Shown here: positions 15,979 through 23,035 of the stretch, in pieces
Numbering within the stretch: position 1 is the stretch's first letter
Layout: each line of letters begins with the position of its first letter
Source: an uncultured Bdellovibrionales bacterium
GTDB taxonomy: Bacteria > Bdellovibrionota > Bdellovibrionia > Bdellovibrionales > JAMPXM01
Reading direction: 5' to 3'
Length of the DNA stretch: 23,332 nt
Assembly: GCA_937927435.1 (NCBI GenBank)
Contig: CALBDW010000098.1
Coordinates: 1 to 23,332 of the forward strand
Notes under the pieces: model-generated
Told to the model about the DNA's origin: nothing
Databases searched by the model: none
What the model saw: the letters and a program-made list of their open reading frames with translations, nothing else
Translations under genes and position numbers: made by a program

Positions 15979-17064
15979 TCAAAAGTCCGCATTCGAGCTG
16001 AAGCCCGTCCACTCTTTCACTCGTTCCAATGTTTCGCTGGCTTCATTCCGGGCGCGCTGACACCCGTCGGCGATGATTGAATCAAGCGTATCCGGCCGTT
16101 GCAACAACTCTTTTTTCCTCTCGCGAGGTTTCGCCATCTTCTCGTTTACATTTTGAGCAATCCGCTTTTTGCAATCGCCACAGCCGATTCCCGCCGTCCG
16201 GCACCCCTCTTCGACCCAGCGGAGATCTTCGGCACTCGAAAAGAGCTTATGATAGCTGTAAACCGGGCATTTCGTCGGCTCGCCCGGATCGTGGCGCCGC
16301 ACCCGTGCCGGATCCGTAGGCATCGCGCGGAACGTTTTGGTGATTTCGTCCTCCTCGAGCGTCAAAGAGAACGTATTCCCGTACGACTTCGACATCTTGC
16401 GCCCGTCGGACCCCAGAATCACCGGTGTTTCCGTAAAGACTGGCTGTGGCTCCGGAAGATCGCCGCCGTAAAGGAAATTGAAACGGCGGATAATCTCCCG
16501 CGAAAGCTCGAGGTGCGCGACCTGATCCTGCCCGATCGGAACATGCGTCGCACGGTAGATCGCGATGTCGGCCGCTTGAAGAACCGGATAGGCAAAACGG
16601 CCGAGGTTATGGGTATCCGACGCTTTCGCCTCTTCTTCGGCGTCTTTCCATGTCGGCACGCGCTCAAGCCACGACAACGGCGTCAGCATCGCGAAATACA
16701 TGAAGAGCTCGATGTGCTCCGGAACTTCCGACTGGATAAAGATGATGTTCTTTTCCGGATCGAGCCCCCAGGCGAGCCATTCGGCATAAATATCGCGCAC
16801 GTAATACTGCACCTCGTGCGGCGTCTTATACGCCGTCGTCATCGCGTGCCAATCCATCACCCCGTAAATGCCGGGATACTCGTTCTGCAGCTCAAGCCAG
16901 TTTTTCAACGCCCCGAAGTAGTTTCCGATATGGAGTTTCGCGGTCGACCGCATCCCGCTCATAATCCTCGAGCCGGGTGGCGGTTTTTGTCCTTGCGTCC
17001 GCTTGATCTGAATCTCGGTTGAATTAACCTCGGAGGATCCAGCCGTTTCCGTTTCTTTTGTCAT
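15979..17064 (-). CDS. trpS: Tryptophanyl-tRNA synthetase, with Cys-rich [4Fe-4S]-like motif
   Basis: 361 residues. Class I synthetase that charges tRNA-Trp. The HIGH-like motif is LHIGNYFGALKNW and the KMSKS loop is GRKMSKSYGN; VPIGQDQVAHLELSREI is a further family signature. About 30 extra residues precede MSGMRSTAKLHIG. The C-terminal domain has four cysteines, CPVYSYH, then CRTAGIGCGDCK, spaced C-x21-C-x6-C-x2-C, close to the pattern known to bind a [4Fe-4S] cluster in Thermotoga TrpRS. ATG 17064 overlaps the M50-protease stop (ATGA); a longer frame to 17190 would only be antisense head sequence of that gene. Translation is therefore coupled to the upstream gene. Confidence 0.95.
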   Translation of the reverse strand: MTKETETAGSSEVNSTEIQIKRTQGQKPPPGSRIMSGMRSTAKLHIGNYFGALKNWLELQNEYPGIYGVMDWHAMTTAYKTPHEVQYYVRDIYAEWLAWGLDPEKNIIFIQSEVPEHIELFMYFAMLTPLSWLERVPTWKDAEEEAKASDTHNLGRFAYPVLQAADIAIYRATHVPIGQDQVAHLELSREIIRRFNFLYGGDLPEPQPVFTETPVILGSDGRKMSKSYGNTFSLTLEEDEITKTFRAMPTDPARVRRHDPGEPTKCPVYSYHKLFSSAEDLRWVEEGCRTAGIGCGDCKKRIAQNVNEKMAKPRERKKELLQRPDTLDSIIADGCQRARNEASETLERVKEWTGFSSNADF

Positions 17065-17744
17065 GTGAGCGCGACTCCCTGCGCGACGATCATAAAGAGA
17101 TTCCTCACCCATTGCGCCGGACCGGCGATCAGGGTGATACCGCCGCTGACGAAAATCATAAGAAGCAAAAGACTCGTGTAGCCCGACCACGCCTCCAACT
17201 GCTCATTGACCCGCTCGGGAAGGAAACGCGCCAAAACTTTCGCGCCGTCGAGAGGATGAAGCGGAATCATATTAAAGACTGCCAGGAAAACGTTGATCGA
17301 AATAAAGATCACGAGAATATCGCGAATCTGCTCCACTCCCGCTTGCCCGGCCATGAGCGCGGGCGCAAAGAACCGCACCAAAAGCCCCAGGGCCACGGCC
17401 CCTATCAAAGCCAAAAGAAGATTGGAAAGTGGCCCCGCGAACGCGATCCAGAACATATCGACCCGCGGGTTCTTCAAATTGCGCTCGTCGACCGGGACCG
17501 GCTTCGCCCACCCGAAAAACGGGATCCCCGAAACAATCGACATAAGCGGCAAAACCAGAGTGCCGATGACGTCTGCATGCGCCATTGGATTCAGCGTCAG
17601 GCGCCCCATGATTTCTGCTGTACGGTCGCCTCTCAAGCGCGCCACCCATCCGTGCGCATATTCATGAAAGCAAAGCGCGAAGAGGAAGGGCACAAAATGC
17701 TTCAGCGCTTCAAAAGCGGTCGCGATCAAATCCAGTTTTTGCAT
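17061..17744 (-). CDS. M50-family site-2 protease (rhomboid-like intramembrane zinc peptidase)
   Basis: About 227 residues from ATG 17744, fitting short M50B (YwhC/Rip-type) proteases. The zinc motif HEYAH lies at 27-31 in a hydrophobic helix; the third ligand region is NMIPLHPLDGAKV (Asp166, replacing the usual PPLDG with HPLDG). GWAKPVPVDERNLKNPRVD and AFAGPLSNLLLA are typical of this subgroup. It is a polytopic membrane peptidase; substrate unknown. An ATG at 17804 would add 20 residues; neither start has a good Shine-Dalgarno, and the downstream one matches the family length. It heads the block running to trpS, scpA and scpB. Confidence 0.9.
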   Translation of the reverse strand: MQKLDLIATAFEALKHFVPFLFALCFHEYAHGWVARLRGDRTAEIMGRLTLNPMAHADVIGTLVLPLMSIVSGIPFFGWAKPVPVDERNLKNPRVDMFWIAFAGPLSNLLLALIGAVALGLLVRFFAPALMAGQAGVEQIRDILVIFISINVFLAVFNMIPLHPLDGAKVLARFLPERVNEQLEAWSGYTSLLLLMIFVSGGITLIAGPAQWVRNLFMIVAQGVALT

Positions 17745-17828
17745 ATGAGAAAAAACGTATCGAACTCCTAGCCCTGTGTCTAGAATCGGCCCCGAGAATC
17801 CCATCGAAATAGGGATGAAAACCGAATA

Positions 17829-17921
17829 AACTGGCTCACTTCCGTGGTGATGACGCTAAATAGCGGATATAGCGTCGCTTTTTGAACGTTAAGGGTTCAT
17901 CCCCACGATGGTGAGCCAGTT
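17829..17921 (+). repeat. Structured 93-bp inverted-repeat element, copy 2
   Basis: The same terminal arms as copy 1 (AACTGGCTCAC / GTGAGCCAGTT, one further pairing base here), the same CGTGGTGAT / ATCCCCACG stem and a central hairpin that is perfect in this copy (GACGCTA 17852-17858 with TAGCGTC 17870-17876). The 3' part shares the palindrome AACGTT and the block TTCATCCCCACG. Located between the divergent M50 protease and the unknown gene at 18099. Flanked by A/T-rich sequence; no target duplication is obvious. No ORF or transposase is in or near it. Confidence 0.85.
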
Positions 17922-18006
17922 TTAAAACCGAAGCTCAATGATATCTTTAACACATCACGTCACAACCTCGTGTAAATGCCGAGAACTTCTGATCGAAATT
18001 TAGGCA

Positions 18007-18022
18007 TCAATCTATTGATTGA
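18007..18022. promoter_or_regulatory. Inverted repeat overlapping a -35-like box
   Basis: Perfect TCAATC-TATT-GATTGA repeat whose right arm overlaps TTGACG (18019-18024). A -10-like TCTACT lies 18 bp further on (18043-18048). It could be an operator/promoter for the gene at 18099. Confidence 0.3.
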
Positions 18023-18098
18023 CGATCCTCGTATCGAAAACCTCTACTAAAACAATCGAGTTTGTTTTTTCGAGCAGGAAAATCGGGAGTTCTTCTTC

Positions 18099-18725
18099 AT
18101 GCTGAATCGCCTCGTCGTGGGAACGCTCACGACACTCAGTACAATGATGTCTCCGCTTGGCGGAGGACCGGAAGACGCGAAATCTCTAACGTTCAAACTC
18201 GAAGCTCCCCTCGAGCAACGTCTGACGTGTCCGCTCCTTGAGCACCAGCCTCTGATTTTGAAAGTGCAGCCAGTTCCCGACTCCCGGATCCGTTTTCAGA
18301 TTTCGGGTCGAGTCTGTGCGGAAGGAAAGAAACCCGAAGCCGTCTTGACCGGATTTTCGCTTCCGATGGCCCTTCTCGAACACAAATTCATCGAAGACTT
18401 ACCGCTCGGCATTCCATATGTCGTTTCCGAAGCCGCGTTCGGAATCGCAAGCGAAACCGGCCAAAACCGATTGAAACTCACGAAACGTGAACCCGCACCA
18501 GGTCTCGTCGCCCTTCTCATCGAATGGGTACCTGGGACAGCCACGGAACGACCGCGCCACGAACCCGTCACCTTTTGGCTCAGGAAGCTTCCCGCAGAAA
18601 ACGAGGCTCGCAAATCACTCGTTTGGGAGCGGATTGAAATGCAAGGTCTTAAAAAGCTTTCGGGTCACCGCCTCGCGTTGGTGGAAGCGAAAGAGGCTCC
18701 CAATTCCCAGGGGAAGACTCATTGA
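18099..18725 (+). CDS. Protein of unknown function, probably exported
   Basis: 208 residues, family not recognised. The N-terminus MLNRLVVGTLTTLSTMMSP is weakly hydrophobic and could be a signal peptide or short membrane anchor. The rest is mixed alpha/beta with two cysteines (about 44 and 73), LPLGIPYVVSEAAFGIA and a Lys/Glu-rich end. ATG 18099 follows GGGAG by nine nt. The gene stands alone on its strand; its last 7 nt overlap the convergent B12-binding gene. Composition is like its neighbours, so it is probably a real gene, but no function can be assigned. Confidence 0.65.
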   Translation: MLNRLVVGTLTTLSTMMSPLGGGPEDAKSLTFKLEAPLEQRLTCPLLEHQPLILKVQPVPDSRIRFQISGRVCAEGKKPEAVLTGFSLPMALLEHKFIEDLPLGIPYVVSEAAFGIASETGQNRLKLTKREPAPGLVALLIEWVPGTATERPRHEPVTFWLRKLPAENEARKSLVWERIEMQGLKKLSGHRLALVEAKEAPNSQGKTH

Positions 18726-19135
18726 GCAGCTGACTTCGCCCCGACGATCTCGCGAATTTTGTCCGCGATCTCACCGATCGATGAACCGGGGCCAAATACC
18801 GCAGCTACGCCCTGGGAAATAAGCCGCTTTGCATCATCGCTCGGGATAATCCCGCCGACGAAGATCGGTTTTTCAATCTTCTTCTCGGCCAAGAGTTTTT
18901 GAATCGCCGTGACGAGAGGAATATGGGCTCCCGACAAGATCGATAGCCCGATGACATCGACGTCCTCCTGCATGGCCGCCGACACCACCATCTCGGGCGT
19001 TTGATGAAGACCTGTGTAAATGACTTCAAAACCCGCGTCGCGTAAGCCTCGCGCCACCACCTTCGCGCCTCGGTCGTGGCCATCCAGCCCCGGTTTCGCA
19101 ATCAAAACCCGAATGATAGGCTCCGGCGCGGTCAT
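18719..19135 (-). CDS. Stand-alone cobalamin-binding domain, methylmalonyl-CoA mutase C-terminal type
   Basis: About 138 residues from ATG 19135 (an upstream ATG at 19177 would add 14 non-conserved residues). The family pattern is clear: IRVLIAKPGLDGHDRGAKVV contains the B12-ligating DxHxxG (His20); GLSILSGAH and VGGIIP are the nucleotide-tail contacts. This is the small or separate B12 subunit used by acyl-CoA mutases such as methylmalonyl- or isobutyryl-CoA mutase; the catalytic large subunit is not in this window. It lies divergent from an acyl-CoA dehydrogenase, consistent with acyl-CoA or branched-chain metabolism. The shared upstream region is about 107 nt. Confidence 0.9.
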   Translation of the reverse strand: MTAPEPIIRVLIAKPGLDGHDRGAKVVARGLRDAGFEVIYTGLHQTPEMVVSAAMQEDVDVIGLSILSGAHIPLVTAIQKLLAEKKIEKPIFVGGIIPSDDAKRLISQGVAAVFGPGSSIGEIADKIREIVGAKSAAQ

Positions 19136-19242
19136 GGATGCGGATTGATCTGTGCCAATGTCAGTTTTCCTTTGCATTGGCGCGAGACTATAACGAGAAT
19201 GTCCCCCCGATCAACGAATCTCTGGAGTGGAGGAAGTTCATA

Positions 19243-20406
19243 ATGTCCAACGCCGATGCACGCCCCGCCTTGACGACCTTGACGGAAGACGAAATCGCCT
19301 TTCGCGACGCCGTTCGCGAATTCGCTGAAGGAGAGATTAAGCCTCTCGTCAGCAAAATGGACGAAGAAGGCGAAATGGAAAAAAGCTTGATTCCCAAACT
19401 CTTTGAGATGGGCCTGATGGGAATCGAGTCCCCCGAAAAGTACGGCGGGGCCGGCGGTTCCTTCTTCATGGCTTGCCTGGCCATCGAGGAATTGGGCCGC
19501 GTCGACGGATCGGTTTCGGTTCTGGTCGACGTCCAAAACACGCTTGTGACCAACGCCTTCCTGCGCTGGGGCAATGATCACTTAAAAGACAAATATCTCC
19601 CCAAACTCGCCCGCGAATGGGTCGGCGCTTACGCCCTTTCCGAGAGCACTTCGGGCTCGGACGCGTTCGCGTTGAAACTTCGAGCTGAAGATAAAGGCGA
19701 CAAATGGGTCTTGAACGGCTCTAAACTCTGGATCACGAACGGCAATGAAGCAAACGTCTTCTTGGTTTTCGCCAACGTGAATCCTGAACTCGGCTATAAA
19801 GGCATTACTGCCTTCGTCGTTGAAAGAGGCTTTAAAGGCTTCAGCGTCGGCAAAAAAGAAGACAAAGTCGGTATCCGGGCTTCGTCGACCTGCGAACTCC
19901 TCTTCGAGAACTGCGAAGTTCCGAAAGAGAACGTCCTCGGCGAAATCGGCAAAGGTTACAAAATCGCGATCGAAACCCTGAATGAAGGCCGCATTGGAAT
20001 CGGCGCGCAAATGGTCGGTATCGCAAGCGGCGCTTACGAGGCGGCCAAGAACTATATCAAAGGCCGCGAACAGTTCGGCCGCCCGATCGCGCAGTTCCAG
20101 GGCGTGCAGTTCCAGCTCGCCGAAATGCGCGTAATGCTCGAAGCCGCCCGCTTGATGGTCTACAATGCCGCCCGCCTGAAGGATGCTGGCGAAAACTTCA
20201 TCGAGCAAGCCGCCATGGCGAAACTTTACGCCTCGCGCGCGGCTGAACGGATCTGCTCGATGGCGATCGACCTCTACGGCGGTAACGGCTTCACCCGCGA
20301 ATACCCGGTCGAGAAGTACTGGCGCGACGCCAAGATCGGCCAGATCTACGAAGGTACGAGCAATATGCAGCTGCAAACGATCGCCAAGCTCGAACTCGGA
20401 AACTGA
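19243..20406 (+). CDS. Acyl-CoA dehydrogenase
   Basis: 387 residues from ATG 19243, preceded by GGAGGAA at good spacing; the longer frame to 19138 adds non-family residues. FAD enzyme of the short/medium-chain class catalysing alpha-beta dehydrogenation of acyl-CoA, electrons going to ETF. Signatures are AYALSESTSGSDAFALK, LWITNG, GREQFGRPIAQFQGVQFQLAEM and YGGNGFTREYPVEKYWRD. The catalytic glutamate is in IYEGTSNMQ (about 370). The sequence looks like butyryl- or isovaleryl-type enzymes, but chain specificity cannot be set. A strong terminator follows at 20424-20463. Confidence 0.95.
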   Translation: MSNADARPALTTLTEDEIAFRDAVREFAEGEIKPLVSKMDEEGEMEKSLIPKLFEMGLMGIESPEKYGGAGGSFFMACLAIEELGRVDGSVSVLVDVQNTLVTNAFLRWGNDHLKDKYLPKLAREWVGAYALSESTSGSDAFALKLRAEDKGDKWVLNGSKLWITNGNEANVFLVFANVNPELGYKGITAFVVERGFKGFSVGKKEDKVGIRASSTCELLFENCEVPKENVLGEIGKGYKIAIETLNEGRIGIGAQMVGIASGAYEAAKNYIKGREQFGRPIAQFQGVQFQLAEMRVMLEAARLMVYNAARLKDAGENFIEQAAMAKLYASRAAERICSMAIDLYGGNGFTREYPVEKYWRDAKIGQIYEGTSNMQLQTIAKLELGN

Positions 20407-21424
20407 CCAGAGTCGGAAAAGCGAAAACAAAAAAGGGACCCCACACGGGTCCCTTTTTGTTTTGAGAGATATCTCGGGGCACGTACACGCAACGGAAGCC
20501 GAAGGTCGGGCTCGCGTAGGTCGCCTCGTGATCGAGATTCACGAGAAACACGCCTGCGCGATCGCCATAATCCCAGTATCCACTCCGGTCAACGGCCCCA
20601 CCCGAGCCTCCATACACTTGTCCAACCCCTTGCGCTGAAGTCCACGTCGGCTCGGACGGCCCCAGTATCTTGCGGTTGGTTGCGCTTAATGTGTTGTGTT
20701 CGTTCCATACGGTGTCGATAGGTAATTCCAGATTCAAGTCGGCTAAATCATCGTAAATCCATTCGCGGACATTACCCGACAAATCCCAGATCACTTCCCC
20801 GTTTGATAGCCTGTGCGTCCGTTTTTGGCTATCCCAAGTCGCCGCCGTACATGTTTGCCCTGTTCCAAAACAAGCGTCATTGTCTGCGCTGCTCGCCTCG
20901 AGCGCTTCATTCGGGTCGCCGTCCGTGTGCCCTCTATTCAGGGCTCCCGAACCGACAATTCCATCCGACCAGTTCTCCGCCACTTGTTCGATGTTTCTTG
21001 CAATCGTCTGCCACTGGTTATTGCTAATGAGCTTGTAGCCCTTGCCGAGCTTCGCACATTCTGTCACTAGCAAAGGCGGGATAACTTTCACTTCCTTCAC
21101 AGTGCCTATGTTTCCGGCTCCGCTTCCTCCACCACTTGTGCTTTCCCAGAGGCTTTCTATGAACTCCCAAAACACCGAAAAATCCGACTTTGAAAACGCC
21201 GGAATCCCGTTCGCGTCAAAACCTTCAACCCGTACAGGATCCTTTGCGCTGAACCCGCCCACCGTTCTCGATTCAAGCGCAAGCGGCGTGAAGTTCAGGA
21301 CTGTCGCCGGAACTTCTTCCCAGTTCTTGCTGTTCTGCTCTCGGAAGAAAACCTTCAGCAAACGGCCAGCGTTGAGATGGGGTGTATACGCACCGTCGCA
21401 AGACGATAAACCAGCTAAGGTCTT
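20291..21424 (-). pseudogene. C-terminal part of broken FGE/SUMF1-type secreted protein
   Basis: The same frame continues from the in-frame TGA at 21425-21427. It starts KTLAGLSSCDGAYTPHLNAG and RLLKVFFRE, continuing the N-terminal module of the upstream half, then a Ser/Gly linker (TSGGGSGAG) and a formylglycine-generating-enzyme-like domain (LISNNQWQTIARNIEQ, GSGALNRGHTDGDPNE, VIWDLSGNVREWIYD, FGFRCVYVP). The early part of that domain, which in relatives has FCV-KYE-type sequence, appears missing. The frame then runs on past VPRD through the terminator hairpin and 116 nt into the acyl-CoA dehydrogenase gene, ending at 20291. Relatives, from memory, stop soon after GFRCV, so the stop was probably lost. 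A TTG at 21361 is the nearest in-frame start-like codon. Confidence 0.65.
20424..20463. terminator. Bidirectional rho-independent terminator
   Basis: GGGACCC-CACAC-GGGTCCC (20435-20453) with an A-tract before and TTTTTGTTTT after, so it can terminate both strands. It serves acyl-CoA dehydrogenase on the plus strand and would have ended the SUMF1-type gene on the minus strand. Confidence 0.92.
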
Positions 21425-21880
21425 TCAGTTCCGAAAAACCTCAGCGACTTGAGGGCTTCCCGGCGTTCTAACACCGTCGCCGATCGTAAGGGCGAACTTG
21501 CCGTTTTCGACCGGCACTTCATGCGTCTCATCGTATAAAACACAGTTCGGTTTTTCCGGCGCCAAGATCTGGATTTTGAAGGAGACATTGCCTTGTATCG
21601 CTTCCCCGTTCGTCTTCAAGATCCGCCCTTGGAAAATAACAAACGGACTGGCCCAGAGGAGGTCGCCAAAAAGAAGTACTGAAATGAATGCGACCGAGTT
21701 CACGACGCTAAGTGAACCGGGGCCCGGCGCTAAGAAGGACCAGCACGCCCTTACCCGCTTCAAAGTAAGTTGCCAGGCGGCATTCGCATTTACCACGTCA
21801 AGACGCCCTCGTTCAGAATTAGAACCACCACCGAATACCAGCAGTCCTAGAATAATTATCGGAAATGACTTAGATTTCAT
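21425..21880 (-). pseudogene. N-terminal part of the broken FGE/SUMF1-type secreted protein
   Basis: About 151 residues from ATG 21880. A hydrophobic head (SFPIIILGLLVFGGGSN) is followed by a second hydrophobic stretch (AFISVLLFGDLLWASP), then the module FVIFQGRILKTNGEAIQGNV, CVLYDETHEVPV, FALTIGDGVRT and QVAEVFRN, ending at TGA 21425-21427. This module usually runs straight on to a GLSSC..YTP..RLLKV segment, which is exactly what follows in the same frame after the TGA. So the stop is an internal nonsense codon. Two start regions are possible: ATG 21880, or a GTG just before the second hydrophobic stretch. Neither has a strong Shine-Dalgarno. Confidence 0.6.
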
Positions 21881-22130
21881 TGAGCCGATGGGCTTGAAAT
21901 TCGTGCATGGAAACCTGCACAGGTGTCTCAAATCAAAACAGCCTAAACCTGACCACCGAACGACCTTTCAACTGGCGTCGGATCACGACAAAAAGCTCCG
22001 TCTTTTCCGTCTCTTACAAGGATGAGCATGAAAGTGAGACAGATTGAAAAATTTTCGATTTCTCGCGTCGCCTGGACGTGATAGGTACACGGCGTCCTAA
22101 ACCAATGCACTTTTGGCAAATGGGGTCGCC

Positions 22131-22391
22131 ATGCGTTCGCTATTGACTGCGTTTTTTGTTTTCGGATTGGTCTTGAGTTTGAAAGCTTCGGCCTACGTTT
22201 ACGACGAAGGCCAGGATGTCGGAGTTCCGCAAGTCCTCTATCTTTCTTGGTGTGTCGACGATGTCGTTATGACGTACGACTCGAAAGGTAACTCGGTCGC
22301 GAAGTTCAATTGCGCCGAAGAAAGTCAGAAGTGCGTCCAAGAAGAGCGCATCCTCGGCCCTAGCTACGTCGTTCACGCTTACTGCCGCTAA
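22131..22391 (+). CDS. Small secreted protein with four cysteines
   Basis: 86 residues from ATG 22131 with a GGGG-containing site upstream; an in-frame start at 22113 would add six residues. A signal peptide spans about 1-21 (FFVFGLVLSLKASA). The mature ~65 residues hold Cys41, 61, 68 and 85, which could form two disulfides. No family recognised. It lies convergent with a periplasmic redoxin/DsbD pair, so its cysteines would be oxidised or reduced in the same compartment, but no functional link is shown. Confidence 0.6.
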   Translation: MRSLLTAFFVFGLVLSLKASAYVYDEGQDVGVPQVLYLSWCVDDVVMTYDSKGNSVAKFNCAEESQKCVQEERILGPSYVVHAYCR

Positions 22392-22436
22392 AAAAGAGCG
22401 CGCGACACGCGTGCTATACGTGTCGCGCCTTTCTCT
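22392..22436. terminator. Bidirectional terminator-like hairpin
   Basis: Perfect 10-bp stem GCGCGACACG (22400-22409) / CGTGTCGCGC (22419-22428), loop CGTGCTATA. A-rich before and CTTTCTCT after, between convergent genes. The T-tract is weak but the stem is strong. Confidence 0.8.
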
Positions 22437-23035
22437 CAGTATTTAACCGTGCAGCCATACGGGCGGCTCGTCGGTTTCGAAACCGGTTTACCCGCCATCG
22501 CTTCGGTCAAAGCCGCCGCGACATAGTTGTTCGACTTCAAAACCTCATCCTTATCCGTCGTCACTTTATCGTCGATCGCGCCGTTATAAATTAGCGTGCC
22601 GTTGGGATCGATGACATACATGTGCGGCGTTGTTTGCGCGCCGTAAAGCTTACCGATGGAGCCGTCGCTATCGAGAATGTAGGCGGTCGGCGACGAACCG
22701 TCTTTTTTCATTTGTTCTTCAGCAACTTGCGCGTCAACGGCACCTTGTTTCCCCTTCGCGCTCGAGTTCACCACGAGCCAAACAACGCCTTTGTCCATCC
22801 ATTCTTTCTGCAGCTTCTGCATCGACCCGGAGTCATAGTGGGCGCGAACGTACGGGCAATCTTTATTGTGCCATTCGAGAACGACGTATTTTCCCTTATA
22901 GTTTGAAAGGCTGATCTTCTCACCTTTCGTCGACGTTCCCGTAAAGTCGGGCGCTGGGCTGCCGACCTTCGCCGCCCAGGCGGTATTCATCGAAAACACA
23001 AGCCCAAGTGCAAATCCTAAGACGCTTCTTTTCAT
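22436..23035 (-). CDS. Periplasmic peroxiredoxin/redoxin-like protein (AhpC/TSA fold)
   Basis: 199 residues with a signal peptide (cleavage near AWAA, about 22). A thioredoxin-fold AhpC/TSA domain follows: VGSPAPDFTGTSTKGE, the probable peroxidatic Cys60 in HNKDCPYVRAHYDSGSM, and QTTPHMYVIDPNGTLIYNGAI. A second conserved cysteine sits at the very end, YGCTVKY (Cys195), a typical resolving-type partner in this PRX-like subgroup. Its ATG overlaps the stop of the DsbD-like gene (ATGA), so the two are translated together. It is probably reduced by the DsbD-type transporter in the periplasm. Confidence 0.9.
   Translation of the reverse strand: MKRSVLGFALGLVFSMNTAWAAKVGSPAPDFTGTSTKGEKISLSNYKGKYVVLEWHNKDCPYVRAHYDSGSMQKLQKEWMDKGVVWLVVNSSAKGKQGAVDAQVAEEQMKKDGSSPTAYILDSDGSIGKLYGAQTTPHMYVIDPNGTLIYNGAIDDKVTTDKDEVLKSNNYVAAALTEAMAGKPVSKPTSRPYGCTVKY

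Larger units (their letters stand above)
17745..18098. other. Intergenic region between divergent M50 and unknown genes
   Basis: About 350 nt (290 if the longer M50 start is used). It holds repeat copy 2, an AT-rich stretch, an inverted repeat TCAATC-TATT-GATTGA overlapping a -35-like TTGACG, and a short hairpin AAAACAA/TTGTTTT (18049-18068) just before the ribosome-binding site of the 18099 gene. No further ORF is convincing. Confidence 0.5.

Noticed and set aside
16099..17022. Long plus-strand ORF (307 aa) opposite trpS
   Set aside because: Arg/His-rich antisense translation of a clear synthetase, with no family motif.
17058..17771. Plus-strand ORF (237 aa) opposite the M50 protease
   Set aside because: Charged, low-complexity antisense shadow; the opposite strand has HEYAH and family motifs.
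21425..21427. Selenocysteine at the in-frame TGA
   Set aside because: No SECIS-like hairpin was evident, the position is not catalytic, and the surrounding module does not use Cys there in relatives I recall.
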